A stretch of 37,959 nucleotides of DNA from NCBI GenBank assembly GCA_905250885.1, contig CAJNOQ010000990.1, forward strand, positions 1 to 37,959, written 5' to 3'. This DNA is from Didymodactylos carnosus. Lineage: Eukaryota; Rotifera; Eurotatoria; Philodinida; Philodinidae. Shown here one piece after another: positions 12,101 to 28,485 of this stretch. The translations under genes and the position numbers were made by a program. Under the pieces are notes generated by a model. It searched no databases. It was not told the origin of the DNA and was given only the letters and a program-made list of their open reading frames with translations. Numbering within the stretch: position 1 is the stretch's first letter; every line of letters starts with the position of its first letter.

Positions 12101-14676
12101 TTTTCTGGTATGTGCACCATTCAAAATATTGATGAATGTTGAATTCTTGAACTGTGACGTGCTTTTGTCGTCCTCTTTTTTAGAATTTTAGCTAGAATTT
12201 TAGTAGAATTTTAGCTCATTATCTGAACCTCAATAGTCAATTGTTCTATGTAGAAAGACAGAGAATTTTCTGCTCTATGGATCTCATTCACTTACAACTT
12301 CATACAATATTTCCGCTACGTCAGCTGGACTCATAATTAGTTCTCAACTGGTTTTTCAATTTTTTCAAATTAAATTACTTGTCTTAATTAATGGTCTCAA
12401 TCGAGAAACTTTATTTATATATCAAATAATGCAGAATTTAATTCTGTATAAGATAATAAGGCTAGAATCCTTGATTCCTAACGTTTTACTGCTTTTATAG
12501 TAAAAATACTTAAATGTCTGAAAAATAAGTTTAAAAGTTAGGGTTTTTTTTCTTTATCAGTTTTTGCACATAGAAATTTTCCTAGAACACTTAACTACAA
12601 AAAAAGTTCGAAAAGTATGTGAAAAGATGTAGCATTTTCTGGTGAATTTGTTGATGTTTTCAAAATCCTTATGGAATCTGTTTTGGGATCAAGACAAATA
12701 TTTTTCTATCTTTAGTGTGTCGTAGTTCGAGAACTTAGCATTCATCAATATTTTGAATGGTGCACATACCAGAAAAATTCTATCTGAGATTCAAATAATA
12801 GATTTTGTAGAGAATTCAATTCTCTATAGATTGAATCTAGAATGAACTCTTTGAACTACTGGAAAGTGTCTTTAAAACAGCGAATAAAAGTGGTCGATTT
12901 TATCTGACCCACCGTGTATGTTTAATGTGGAGAAAAATTCTTATATATATTTACTATACTAAAAACTCACACTGAATCTGCGGGAACAAGAGACACCTGT
13001 CTTATGTTCTTAAAATTGACTCAAGTTAGGACAAAGTAAAAAATTCGTATTCTTCATCATTTGAACTTCACTTTATTTCCGCTTTTTGTGTGTATATTCC
13101 TGTTTTTTCAACTGTTTTTACTCTGCTCTGACAAATAAAAATAAAAGGGACCTATTATCACCGAAAAACACTAGTGTTTGATAAGAATCTTTAAAAATCA
13201 ATCCCATTGACATTTTTCTGGAACTAAAATTTTTGCTCGTTTTTGTATAAGTATATTTTTTATGCCAAAATAAATTCAATAGAACCACTAGTTTATCCAA
13301 CCTAAATTGAATCCATCCAATTTTCTAAAAGCTATCTTCTATTCACCTCTGTCTCTAACTCTAAATTTTTTCAAACAGATAATTTTCTTTACAACAGAAT
13401 TATGTTGATTAGAAGAAAAAAAAATAAGATCTCTATTCCATTTCTCTCTCTCTTATTTAGTAAAAACTAAATGCAAATAACGTTGAACAAGATTATAAAA
13501 AAAGCAATAATATATCAAAATATGTCAGACTTCTTATTATATGGTTCGAAGCATTATTTTAAAATAATCCCAAGAGAATATTCATTTGCGTGCACGTATT
13601 TTATATATGTCTTATTTTCTTCATTTAACAGATACTCATAGGTTCTACATTTTATAGAATGTATGTAAATAATTTATATTCTATTGATACTCACAAAGAG
13701 ACAAAGATATACCTGTATATAACTGACAAATTTGCAAAAAAATAATCCAAAAAACCATGTTTTTGTTACATCTTGTATAACAGTTGGTGGTAAACAAAAT
13801 ACAAGTATTAATACATCAGCAATGGCTAAATTCATTATAAACATGTTTGTCACAGTTCTAAAAACAAAATAATAATGTAATTATATAAAATTAATAATAC
13901 AACACCATAGCAACTATACTAAGATATATTTTTTCTTTATATATATATACAAAGGTTTTTTCTATTTTAATTAATTTGTTGTATTAGATGCCATTTATTC
14001 TTTCTCCATGAAAATTTAACAGGGATCTATTGTCATTGTATTTTCTACTTTCCCTTATTCTTTTTGTTTCTTAATGTCTCAAAGGTAAAATTTACAAATT
14101 CGCATGAGACAGATTATTTTTTTGTTTGTCTCAGTAATACTAGATCTTCAATTATTACATTGGTATAAAATTAACATCTTTTAGCTCGATACAAAAACTT
14201 CAAGATATCACCCGCTAGAAATTAGATAAAAAACTGAAAGTTTGATGATCTCTAGCTTATCATAAAGACTCGAAACAAAAATTAGCGAATAACCTTTATT
14301 CTAGCAACAGGTTGAAACTAATGAATAAGTAATAGACATGAAATTATATAAATTCAACATTTTTTTCCTGTATGACAAAAATAGTTATGTTGATAATTAC
14401 ATTGAATAGATGTTAAATATCAATTTCATATAAAAGACGTCATTTTTACCTCATACTTCTGTTTCGTTGAATAACAATACAAATGAGTACATTTCCAACT
14501 GTACCAACAATAAAAACAATAATATACAAAATGATAATCATCCATTCGTATGTTGTTGGTTTTACATATTTTAATATTAAATCTAACACCATGTTATTTG
14601 TTAAACATTGTCCATTTGAATCGATGAAATAACAACTTGTATTCCATTTACATGTTAAATTCTCGGAACTATTCAT
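9167..14676 (-). CDS. Orexin/allatotropin-like neuropeptide GPCR, eight exons
   Basis: Class A peptide receptor of the plasma membrane. Exons: 14676-14450, 13857-13713, 10853-10697, 10632-10569, 10258-10062, 10005-9834, 9719-9517 and 9444-9167. All joins keep frame, giving about 480 aa. The N-terminus has N-glycosylation sequons (NSS, NLT, NTS). TM1 has GNV (Asn62), and TM2 has NLAIAD (Asp90). The TM3 lead-in VTKTWFFG with Cys117, then YIQTVSISVSVLTL and an ERY motif (141-143), is very like orexin receptors (ITETWFFG, PYLQTVSVSVSVLTL). Cys199 supplies the ECL2 disulfide. TM6 has CYLPVHLFN; TM7 has SHWLPYFNSSINPVIY (NPxxY 380-384). A CC pair in the tail may be palmitoylated. The third extracellular loop is unusually long, about 35 residues. 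Ligand is inferred to be an allatotropin/orexin-like peptide. Intron 2 (2.86 kb) is loaded with repeats; intron 3 is 64 bp. Confidence 0.88.
11114..11140. mobile_element. Possible solitary Tc1/mariner-type terminus
   Basis: The sequence CTACAGGGTGTTCCAATAG resembles the CAGGGTG start of the complete mariner-type MITE 850 bp further on. No inverted partner was found within the intron, so this would be one end of a broken element. The decayed reading frame at 11452-11580 on the minus strand would point towards it. Confidence 0.35.
11452..11580 (-). pseudogene. Short coding remnant in receptor intron 2
   Basis: On the minus strand an open stretch of about 40 codons ends in TAA. It contains GSSTNWNTLEVCKWLYQAI followed by AEAAIHSSPY. 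The amino-acid texture is clearly more protein-like than the surrounding intron. No start codon or splice context links it to the receptor. I do not recognise the family; a transposase or other transposon protein remnant is likely given the TIR-like end at 11114. Confidence 0.35.
11961..12916. mobile_element. Tc1/mariner-type MITE, 956 bp
   Basis: The element has long terminal inverted repeats of about 200 bp (11961-12160 and 12717-12916). The left begins CAGGGTGAGCCAGATAAAAT and the reverse complement of the right begins CACGGTGGGTCAGATAAAAT. The arms agree closely along their length, for example through GACACTTTCCAGTAG and GGTATGTGCACCATTC. TA dinucleotides flank both ends (11959-11960 and 12917-12918), the Tc1/mariner target duplication. 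The centre is AT-rich and non-coding. It sits in intron 2 of the peptide receptor, on which it has no evident coding effect. Confidence 0.9.
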
Positions 14677-14724
14677 ATTGATGTTTTTTTCTTTGAATCT
14701 ATCGCATATTCATTGTATTGAACT
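14677..14724 (-). promoter_or_regulatory. Receptor 5' leader with candidate splice acceptor
   Basis: On the minus strand, AATTTTTAG ends at 14723, leaving a 46-nt leader before the ATG at 14676. It could be the acceptor of a 5' untranslated intron or a spliced-leader addition site. The sequence alone does not separate these. Confidence 0.35.
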
Positions 14725-14854
14725 AAAAATTAAATAAATGGATCTAAACTAAGTTATTTGCTAGTCACGCTTCGATAAAATCTTTGATCATCACTTAACC
14801 TGTTCTTTTTCGTGATCGGCAGACATCATTAATCTATTATGTGCATGTGTGTGT

Positions 14855-14907
14855 CTTTCTCTTTATCTCTCTCTCTCTCTCTCTCTCTCCCTCTCTCTCT
14901 CTCTCTC
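14855..14907. repeat. CT microsatellite
   Basis: About 25 CT units with one interruption, lying about 200 bp upstream of the receptor start codon. Length variation and polymerase slippage are likely. Confidence 0.95.
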
Positions 14908-15126
14908 AGCTAACATTCATTATTTAAACACCTTTTCTTTATCAATATAATATTAAAATCTTAAAAAATGATACAGTAAAGAAATGCACTGTAAGATATA
15001 TAGATTTTTTATTCTTTTTCGCTCTTATACTTACAGAACGCTAATAGATTTTTTCCTGCCAGTTATTTTTTGTTCTTTCTCTCTTCAATTTAGAATTGTA
15101 TCTTTATACGGAAAAAATATATAATA

Positions 15127-15147
15127 AATCATCATCATCATCATCAC
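15127..15147. repeat. ATC microsatellite
   Basis: Six to seven ATC units in a row, the last one degenerate. Confidence 0.85.
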
Positions 15148-15287
15148 CATTTTCTTTTTATATTACTTTTTATGTCCACTGCAGTAAGTCGGAGTTCTCT
15201 GTCTCCTTCGTCTTCGGAACATAGAATGAGTAGGGTTAATTACTTTTTCCTTTGAATATTCAAATAAAAAAATTTGTTTCAATAGAA

Positions 15288-15340
15288 GATATATATATAT
15301 ATATATTATATTATATATATATATATATCTATATATATAA
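15288..15340. repeat. AT microsatellite
   Basis: Runs of AT dinucleotides broken by short TTATATT interruptions, followed by an A-rich tract ending near 15363. Confidence 0.95.
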
Positions 15341-15363
15341 AAATCAAAAGAAAAAAAAAAAAA

Positions 15364-18300
15364 ACCCAAAAATAGAGTATCCGAACGAGAAAAAAGGAAC
15401 AGACGCATTGACGTGGTATATCACTATTTGAAAAAAAAAGAACATTTTTCTTTTGTTTAAAAATATTTCAACATTTATAAACATGTAACAAATCAGGAAA
15501 TATTATCGCACATAATAGAGGGTTCTCAATAATTAGAAAAAACTTTAATCATATAAGACCGTCATAAAAAGACATTAAATTTTGATATCAAATGTTGAAC
15601 GTGTGTTTTCAGAGAGAGGAGATTGACAACAATGTTAATTAGAATGTACCCCTTTTATTTTTAAAACGTGAATGCCTGATGTTTCTATTTCCAAACGATG
15701 AAATTCTAATTAAGAGAAACAAACAATGATTAGACGTGCTATGCCGTTTAATTTATTTTTTAGTTAAAATTCTCTTGACTTTTAAACCTGACATTATTTA
15801 TACTGAATAAATCTATTTTTACAACCGTTTATTTAGTTATACAAAAGTCCTTATTGCGCACGGAGTATTCGAGACTTCTTTGTGTAACTCTTCAGTTGAG
15901 AATATATTCGTCGAACATCATCAAAATATTGGATGATTCGATCTTCAAACGTAATTAACCATTCTGTTACTAGTTGTCGTTTTTACGAATATAGAAAAAA
16001 GATAAAGTTATAACCACTTCTGAAAAGCTTTTGATGTGAGATTTTCTTTAACTAAAAAGCGACTGTAAAACTAACATTCTGTCATTAACTCATCACAAAA
16101 ACCAAGCCTCTCGAAGATGCATATATTATTTTTATTGATCAACTATTGTTATATTGTGCATGTCATCATATGGGCTAAATAACAACATTCACCTAAGTAG
16201 TTGAGCATATTTTAGTAAGTGATGACGCTTTTTCTAAATATATCGATATAATGACACGATATACAAATAGATTATTATTCTTTGATAATCAACCACAAAA
16301 TAATTCAAAACTAAATGAAATTCAGTTTGTGATTTCAAATCAAGATTTGGACTATAAAATTGTCTTATGAAATTCTATTAGACTATAAATTGTCTCATGA
16401 AATACTATTTAGTATAATTTCACTAATTGAGTAAGTAATTCAACTATCATCAAGAAAAAAACAATTTGTGATAAAATGCGTAGATGTGATAAGCGAGAGA
16501 AAGAAAGAAAGAACTATGTTAGATCGTAGAATACAACAAGGAACAACATTTTTTTGTATTTAAAAGTGTATTGTATGTAATAACCCATATATTCATAGCT
16601 TTTCGATACACTAATTATTTAAACGAAATGAAACTTTGATAATAATATTTGTTAATGCAATAAGAAGAAAAACACACGCTATATTTTGTTATGTAAGACA
16701 CCGGAAATTCAGAATTTCGGCAAAATTTATTTTTGCGCTATTTATACATGGTTGGATAGAGCTTGTCGAGCTGAATTAGACTATGTTTGTTTTAACATTC
16801 CAAAAAAAGTTTTTGAGGGCGAAAACTTCAAAAAACGCCCTAACCTTAATAAACGAGCGTATATCTTTAACTCAGTGACTTTGCAAGCTGACTCTGCGAC
16901 TTGACTCAATGACTTTGCTTTGAAAGCTTTTTATTCTTATTCTACGTCAAAGGCAAATTTATTTAGTCCACGATCTTAAAAACTGACAAGGCAGTGATAA
17001 AAAGTTTAACAAAAAACTTTGAGCAAATCATCCCACCACACAAAAAAAAGAAATAAGCATGAAAAACTAAATCTGGAAATGTAGTTTTGCGTCATTCAAA
17101 TACGACATGACCCTGGAAAATTTTAGTTTTTGACCGATAGCAAAAATCCCTCATCACTACCTGCCCAATGCATCAGCTATTTTTAAATCAGAAATGAAGC
17201 CAATATTTTTATATTGTTAGGCTCGCCACATCGGCATGAAAAAAGGTATGTATCGGTTTTGGAAAATATTCCTTCGTTGTTGAGAAAATTAAGTTTTTTG
17301 AAACAGGTAGCAAAAAATAAGGAAATGCAGTCGTATTTTGCAGCTTTTGGCGTTAAACTTCCATTTTTTGCGAAACCAGTGTCATATTTGGAATCGGTAT
17401 CAAAAACTGAATTGACTGATGTATGTGTTGCTTCAAATAATTAAATGTTCAATGATGGACTTCTATAGTAATGAAGCACATACACTTTTTTCGTAAGAAA
17501 CTTTCTCGAATCTTGTTAAGATCTTAGAAAGAGATAGGATCTTGGAAAGAAAACATCCGTTAAACCTTTTCTCAGTTCAATCATTTTTCATAACGCTTTT
17601 CTTGATGATTTCCTTCTTCATATAAAACCCGAAAAGATTTTAACATGTTATACTTTCATCATCCTTTTTTTCCATATACTCTAAAGTAGAAAATTAGTTA
17701 TAGAAAAAAAACGAGCGATTTTCTAGGAGTGCCTATATGCATTCCTAGAGGACTTTTCTTTTTTTAGAAAATCAGATTTTTAAGAATACAGAGATCCATC
17801 CTTCATTTTTTAAAAAATAAAACGTATTTTCTAAAAAATTGAATGATTTCTCATAAAGTGCATGTCAGAAAATCCATAATCGTATAAATGGATCCATTAT
17901 AGTCATACTATGGAATCACGGCCATAAGCTTTTGATTCCAATAAAAACACACATAAGCTGGATTTATTTTTTTGAAGTCAAATGGGGTGATTTTAATATA
18001 CATAAAACAGAAATCAAATCTCTACAAAAAAAGGAAAGTTAAAAGGTTGAATTTCTCGCGTAAAGTCACAAGTTTCGCTAAGTTATCAGGCAGACCAATT
18101 TTTCTCACAAAGCTCCATACTTCATTTCACGTGGCTTGCTAGTCTGCCTTTAATCTGAAACCATAGACATTCACTACAAAACAAAGTTGTACGAATTTCT
18201 TGTCAAAGACTTCCATTACGGACAGCTACATTCACAGACGATCAAAATCGAGAGATACAACTCATATTTTTTGCTCTCACACAGTGAAAGATCGTTCAAG

Positions 18301-20035
18301 TTAAAAGACACTAATATAAGCAAAGAAGCAAGAATATCATTTACGCCTGGAAGACAAAAATGCCAAACATGCAGTCTTAACAGTTATTCTTTGAGGGACG
18401 TGGTCGTCTCAAAAAAACTACTCAAAACCATTTTTCATAGCAGGATTTCTACCTCAGAAAGTCACAAAACTCAACGAAGTGATCTCCGTACTGGTTCAGA
18501 TTTGCGAAAAGGTACTCTGTGATACAAACTTTTTCTAGGCAGCAAAATTTGGCAGTCGTTCGGCAATCTTTAGCGTTAATTGGTATCTTTTGGTTGCATT
18601 CATTCTATATCTCTCCATTCTTCGGAAGTGTTCTTCGAAAGTTACCATTTTCTACGTTCTTTGGCCCTAATTGTGGACAATATTATAACTGCTTTGAAAT
18701 CCTCAAGGATTTTTCAGATCGATTTTCTATACATTAGAAAATAAAGTCTTTTTATAGAATATCTTTTTGTCTTTTTGTGCAAATATTTTCTTTTACAATA
18801 TAAACTCAAAATATGCTTAGGCTCTTTATTTTGGCTTTTTTTGAGAATTCACCGCCGACTACGGTGCATTCCATGATGCGAATCCGACCGCTTGAAACTA
18901 CAATATTGTCAAAACCTAAATTCCCCAAACAGCGTTGCAGAGTGATTCTTGAAAGTTGAGATCGATCTAACTCTTCACCTACACCGTACGGGGATGAACG
19001 CTATATGCCATCGTGATCAGCTCGTCGAGCTCTATAAACTGGTATATACCCCATTAAAAACGGAGACTGACACTTGAGGATCTTCTCTCATTAGACAAAT
19101 CTTACTAAGATCGTGAGACTCGAAAATTCTAAGATTTTATAAGATATCTCTAAGATCTTAGAAAAATGGAAGCGAAATCTTACTAAGATCTTATCAAGAT
19201 ATAGATTTTATGTGATTCTATTACGATCTTACTAAGATCTTATAGATCTGATGTGATTCTATTACGATCTTGCTAAGAATAATAATTTTTTTACATGAGA
19301 TTGATGATGATTTACTAAAAATTTTTAAATATCTTACTCTAGTACTGATAAATTTGTTTGACAGAGCCGAGTTCAAGTCTGAGTTCGCCGTTATATAACG
19401 GCGATCTAAAGAACGAAGAGATATCTCATATATTTAGAGATCCATTGCTAAACGTTACTTTGCAGTGTATACACTTTTAAAAGTTGTTAAACACTTTCGG
19501 AACAAGTACGGGTAAGGTCGTGAAGAGGAATGACACCTTAAAATTCATCCTATGGTGAAACTTCTTGTAACCAATATCTTGATTTCTTGAATTTTGTCAG
19601 TAAGTTTTTGACTCAAGATCCTGGTAAAAAAACGTGAGAAATTCAAGAACTCAAGGCCTTGTACATCTTTTGCAAGATCTTGAGCGCAAAATGTGTACCA
19701 AAATCTTGAAACATTTTGACTTGCTCCAATCAAGATCTTAAAATTTCTGTTTAGCAAAAACCTTGAGTGCAAGATTCACGAATCCGAAATCTTGAGTTAT
19801 TAGTGTCTTTTCTCAAGATCCAGGGAGTTTCACTAGGGCAGTGATACTTTCGATGTTACTTATATAGATGCACAAGAGCAAACCAAAAGGATGAATGACA
19901 GTAGAGGTATCAAATCTTACTCAAATCTCGATTAAGATTTTAGAACGTGAGATGTATCTTAGTAAGACAGTTAGAAATGCCTCCGAAGATTTTTAATAGG
20001 GTATCTACAATTTTTTTCTTCTCTGTTTATGAGCT
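15364..20035. other. Gene-poor repeat-rich stretch
   Basis: No gene was recognised in 4.7 kb. The longest open frame (18187-18522 on +, beginning with TTG) has no recognisable domain. The first part is very AT-rich. From about 16.7 kb the texture changes and looks like decayed repeats. The segment at 18850-19080 is distinctly richer in G+C than its surroundings. It contains GAGCTCGTCGAGCTC-like words that also occur inverted near 16757, so it may be an old transposon fragment. From 17.5 kb onward AAGATCTT and CAAGATCTTG words are frequent. Confidence 0.4.
19096..19278. repeat. AAGATCTT-rich tandem repeat
   Basis: Degenerate units built on the palindrome AAGATCTT, with variants CTAAGATCTTA and TCTTACTAAGATC. 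The clearest pair is TGTGATTCTATTACGATCTT, found twice about 42 bp apart (about 19213 and 19254). Similar words recur at 17515-17550, 19600-19820, 24440-25250, 30880-30950 and 37130-37240. Confidence 0.7.
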
Positions 20036-21301
20036 CAGAGGATGAGAATCTAACATGGATTTTTCATTCCTTAATATTATCGAGTTCTGTTGCATAAATA
20101 TAACTCGAATCATCGTCCTGCACATATTTTGCCCATTTGAAACTTCAAGATTTGAGCTTCTGTTTTTTGTTATCCGCAGCTCATACATGTTTCTGTCTTG
20201 CGGCCACCTGTCCCATGGAAAAAGAAACTTCCACCTTTTTTGTTCCGTATTCTTCTTACAACTTATTTTTTCGTGAAACACACGGCCATACTAATTCTCC
20301 AATAAAAGTTTGATCATCTCAATGATTTTTATGTCAAATTGGAGTTTTAACCTACAGATTTTAGAGGAAAACTTGCAAAGCGTTACTAGAAATTGAAAAA
20401 TTGCAACAGAAATTCGGAGTAAGATTTGTTTACACTTTGTGCGAGTCTGTTTGTTTCACGAGGCTGGACGCGATTCAAGATCTCGCGGAATTTTACTCTC
20501 TACCCTTAATTTTGTTTTTTCTGTCCAAATATGATCTTTTTTTAAGGACGATTACACACAATTTTGTCTTTACAGAAAAATGACAAGTAATACTAGACAA
20601 AAAGAAATAATTAGAGTCAGTTTCTCATATAGCTGGCGAACCTCTCGTATTTACTTTTTCTCTAGGCAAGTTTTAAATGAATATTTGGTAAACATTGATT
20701 GTACTGTAACTACTTCGTCATATTTCTCAATTTTTAGGTTGTTCTTTGTACAGTCAGAAGAATTCCGAAAGAATAAACGACATTACCTGAGATGGCGCCA
20801 AAGTTTTCCTAGGGCAGGAGAGAGACTGAGCTTCGAAAGTATTTTCAATACAGTTTACGCAGTCAGAATATACGGATGAGACGTTCTTTTAAAAAAAAAT
20901 CATGAAACCATCGAGGTTTTAAATAATGTTTTACCTATGGCTAAGTGATTTTAGACCGTATTTATCAAGTCTAATATCCATGCTACACCGATTACTACTT
21001 AGAATTCAGATTACCAGGTACTTAAAAAGCTTTTTTCGATAAAGAATCATTCTTATGACATTCTGAAAACACAGTTGTACTCAGCCAGCACAGTTAATTA
21101 TATTTTCTCAAAAATATTCAGCGTTCATTTTGGGAAAAGTTAAGATCGATTTTCTGGTATCGATCTTAGGCAAGAAAAAAACAGAAGCTCAAATCTTGAA
21201 ATTTCAAAGGATAAAACATGTGTAGGACGATGATCCGAGTTATGTTTATACAACAGAACTCGGTAATATTAGTGAATGAAAAAGCAATGTTAGATCCTCT
21301 C
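20036..21301. mobile_element. Long inverted-repeat element, about 1.27 kb
   Basis: The ends are inverted copies of about 130 bp (20036-20170 and 21172-21301). Matching blocks include GAGTTCTGTTG, AACTCG(A/G)ATCATCGTCCT and CAAGATTTGAGCTTCTGTTTT. The arms differ by scattered substitutions and a 4-bp indel, so it is not recent. The centre has open frames of up to 99 codons (20580-20879 on +) with no recognisable domain. No target duplication could be defined, so the superfamily is open. Confidence 0.65.
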
Positions 21302-22190
21302 CTTTTTTTACACTTACTTTAATGTTGGATTTTCCTTGTCAATTCTTTCGAATCATTTTCTTAACATTTATCTTGCGAAAAAACTTTCTTTATAGTATAG
21401 TGTGTTAATATTAACTAGCAGACTAAGTTATGCTGCGTGGTATGCCTATTTTGATCAGTATAGTGTAGAAAGAATCATAGAGAAGATAACAACAACAAAT
21501 AATAAGTTGTATACAAGTTCGAGTCAATGGTGAAAGATAAGCATGAATAATAATACATTTTGGAATAGCGACTTTACAAACTGTCACCATATCGAATCAA
21601 ACAATGTTTGTTGTCATTAATATCAAAAATATTTATATATATACAAAAAGAAATTAACTAAGATTATTTTTTAAGAGAGATGATAACTAAAATGTTTTCA
21701 TCACATTCAGTTAGGCATCTGATGTTGTTTGCTTTTATTAATAAAATGAGCGATAAAGGAGTTTACTAGTAACAATTACATAGATGAGTAAGTGTTAACC
21801 ATATAACTTTAATAAAAATAGAATTAAAATTAATCAGTAATTAGTCTATAAATTAATGAATATAGCTAAAGAAAAACAAATACTATGCTTAGTCAATTGT
21901 TTTGAAAGTAAAAGTATTTTTAGTCAATATCTTATATATGATTTTCAACTGAAAGTTATTGAATTATATTTCAATAATCATGACCATTAATAAAAGAAAA
22001 GACTTTTACATAAAAATAAAACAACAATATTTAAACAAAATTAAAACATATGAAATCATAAAGATAGATTAAAAGTAAAGGAAAAAAGGTAACTACTTTG
22101 AACTAGACCAAAACATCAATTTGAGTATTGGAGTAAAGCAAATATTCACCGTATGATGACGCACTACATCAAAACCTATGGATTTTAAAT
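21302..22190. other. Intergenic, no gene seen
   Basis: Very AT-rich with no coding character. It lies beyond the 3' end of the leucine-rich-repeat gene on the minus strand. Confidence 0.4.
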
Positions 22191-25441
<3,251 letters not shown>

Positions 25442-25452
25442 TTTTAAAACTG
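25442..25452 (-). promoter_or_regulatory. PPP1R42 5' leader acceptor
   Basis: On the minus strand AATTCAG ends at 25450, leaving an 8-nt leader before the ATG. So short a leader behind an AG suggests spliced-leader trans-splicing or a 5' untranslated intron. Confidence 0.4.
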
Positions 25453-26933
25453 AATTTCCATCCCAGTAAAGCTGAGATAATGTTCGACACAGAACATCAT
25501 AATCACATGCCTAATATTTACACAGTTAAGCCAGTTCTATCTGTAATAGAGAAATGAAGCGAATAAGCTCAAATGAACAGATAAGATATATATATATTAA
25601 CTGAGTTATTGTCATAATGATACGTCTGGATTAGCACCACATAGAAAAGATCGTTCTGCGAAATCTTACTGATTTATCAATTTGTATGGTACAGCTATAC
25701 ATACCTGACTGATGGTTTTCTTTTCAGTCACTTTTTATTTTGTTGTCTTACAATGATATAAGAAACACTTTTTTCAATGAAATTCTATAAGCTTTTGTGT
25801 CCTGAATTTGAGATAACAGGAGAAGCTGTCCATTACACCACCCAGATCCCGTTCTACACACCTTACATAACCGACTATTGGATACCAACATGCTAGAGAA
25901 CTGACTGCTGCTTTCCTTTGCGACAGAACTGTCGTTTCATTTTTGGCAATCAAAGGCTTTTTTGCGTTAATCTTCGCCATTCGTATAGCAGAGCTAAACA
26001 AATGTTGGCATGTCTTCCGTTTGTTTCAAAATTTGAGTTCACTTTATACATTCGTTTTGCAGGCCATTGACGAATCTCGCACTATATACAAGTAACGTTC
26101 ATTGTTCCACTTAGTCGCTTGACTTCAGCAGTTTGCTTCACACAAATACGTTGTCTTATTTTTAAGCAAAATCTGTCGAAAACTATATAATCATTGAAGT
26201 ACCACCAGGGTTCCCGATCGAGGGAGGGAGACGGGAGATGCTGGACCCTCAAAAAGATGCACAAAGCTCTTTCCTTACTTCAATACCTACGGAGGCAACT
26301 ATCGGCAAACAAAGTTAGTCACAAAAGTTAAACTTCCTTATTTAAAAGATCGACTAATGACACATAGTAATTATTGTTAAGATATAAATGTCAAGAAATG
26401 CATGAGGAGCGTTATGTAACTCCGAAAATTTAACGCGTCCTGTTGCTTTGATCTCATTTCACCTGCTGTGTCATGCCATTTGAAAGACTTGTTCCTAAGC
26501 AGTATCATCTCTGCTGTAGTTTGTAAGCGCGTTGGTGACTTATATTCTAAGAATGAAATTTAATGGAAATATAATATTGTATCTCTGAGTCTTATGCAAA
26601 ATAATGTTTTCAAATTTGGATGAGTAACATAGCAATGCACCATTTGACTTTTCGTCGTGGTAATATATGGAACACATGTTATTGATTCATCTGTGATAAC
26701 ATATGCAGTAGTTTCACTATGGCGTCCCTTGCTCTTTGTTCCTATAGCTTAATTGATTTATCTTCCCGGAAAAAATAAATGCAGTAATATAAATATTTAT
26801 ATATTTGAATCATCATTAGCCATTCGTATATTCGTTCATTAGTGATAGTTTGTGAGAGGTAAAATATTTGACATACGATTTCTATTTCTATTGAACCAGT
26901 ATTGTTTTTATTGCCCAACTTATCTTTTTGTTC
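25453..26933. other. Divergent spacer between PPP1R42 and RhoA
   Basis: About 1.5 kb that should carry both promoters. On the minus strand, 26264-25944 stays in one frame apart from a single TAG at about 26080, reading KIRQRICVKQTAEV and later RQWPAKRMYKVNSNF. This looks like a decayed coding fragment of unknown origin. No promoter motif can be named with confidence. Confidence 0.4.
26094..26163. repeat. Dispersed repeat, copy B
   Basis: Direct copy of the repeat at 22605-22675, at roughly 80 percent identity by eye. In this copy the minus strand is open through the repeat (CVKQTAEVKRLSGTMN), while copy A carries stops. This suggests both derive from a decayed protein-coding element. Confidence 0.6.
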
Positions 26934-26935
26934 AG
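26926..26935 (+). promoter_or_regulatory. RhoA 5' leader acceptor
   Basis: The pyrimidine-rich TTTTTGTTCAG ends at 26935, leaving a 25-nt leader before the ATG at 26961. It is either a cis intron acceptor in the 5' untranslated region or a trans-splice site. Confidence 0.45.
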
Positions 26936-26960
26936 ATAAAAAAGATTGTGAAACATCTCT

Positions 26961-28124
<1,164 letters not shown>

Positions 28125-28155
28125 AAATTAAATCGAACAAAAAAACAAACATGCA

Positions 28156-28210
28156 ATGAACAATTATTATTATTATTATTTCTATTATTATTATTATTAT
28201 TATTATTATA
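28156..28210. repeat. ATT microsatellite
   Basis: About 17 ATT/TTA units with one TTTC interruption, starting about 30 bp after the RhoA stop, so probably within its 3' untranslated region. Confidence 0.95.
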
Positions 28211-28485
28211 TCTATCTATTAACTAGTCGACTCAACTATGTAGTACATCCACACCTCTATACTAGTCTCTCTCTGTTTCTTTCTTTTCGTTTAACCGAGC
28301 TTTTGGCTCTTGTTCGTTTTTTTTTCCTGTTTTTTTAATTCCATTTACCTTCAGAGAAACAGAGAGTAATGGCATGTAGTACGATAAGTTTACATTTGTT
28401 TTTCTCTCTCTCGTTCTCTTCTATTTGCTTGTTTAGATCGTTTTTTTATTAAATACTGCGTGCTGCCTTGAATGAATGATCTTTT

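Noticed and set aside
18187..18522. A 111-codon open frame on +.
   Set aside because: It begins at TTG, has no recognisable domain, ribosome context or splice sites, and lies in repeat-derived DNA.
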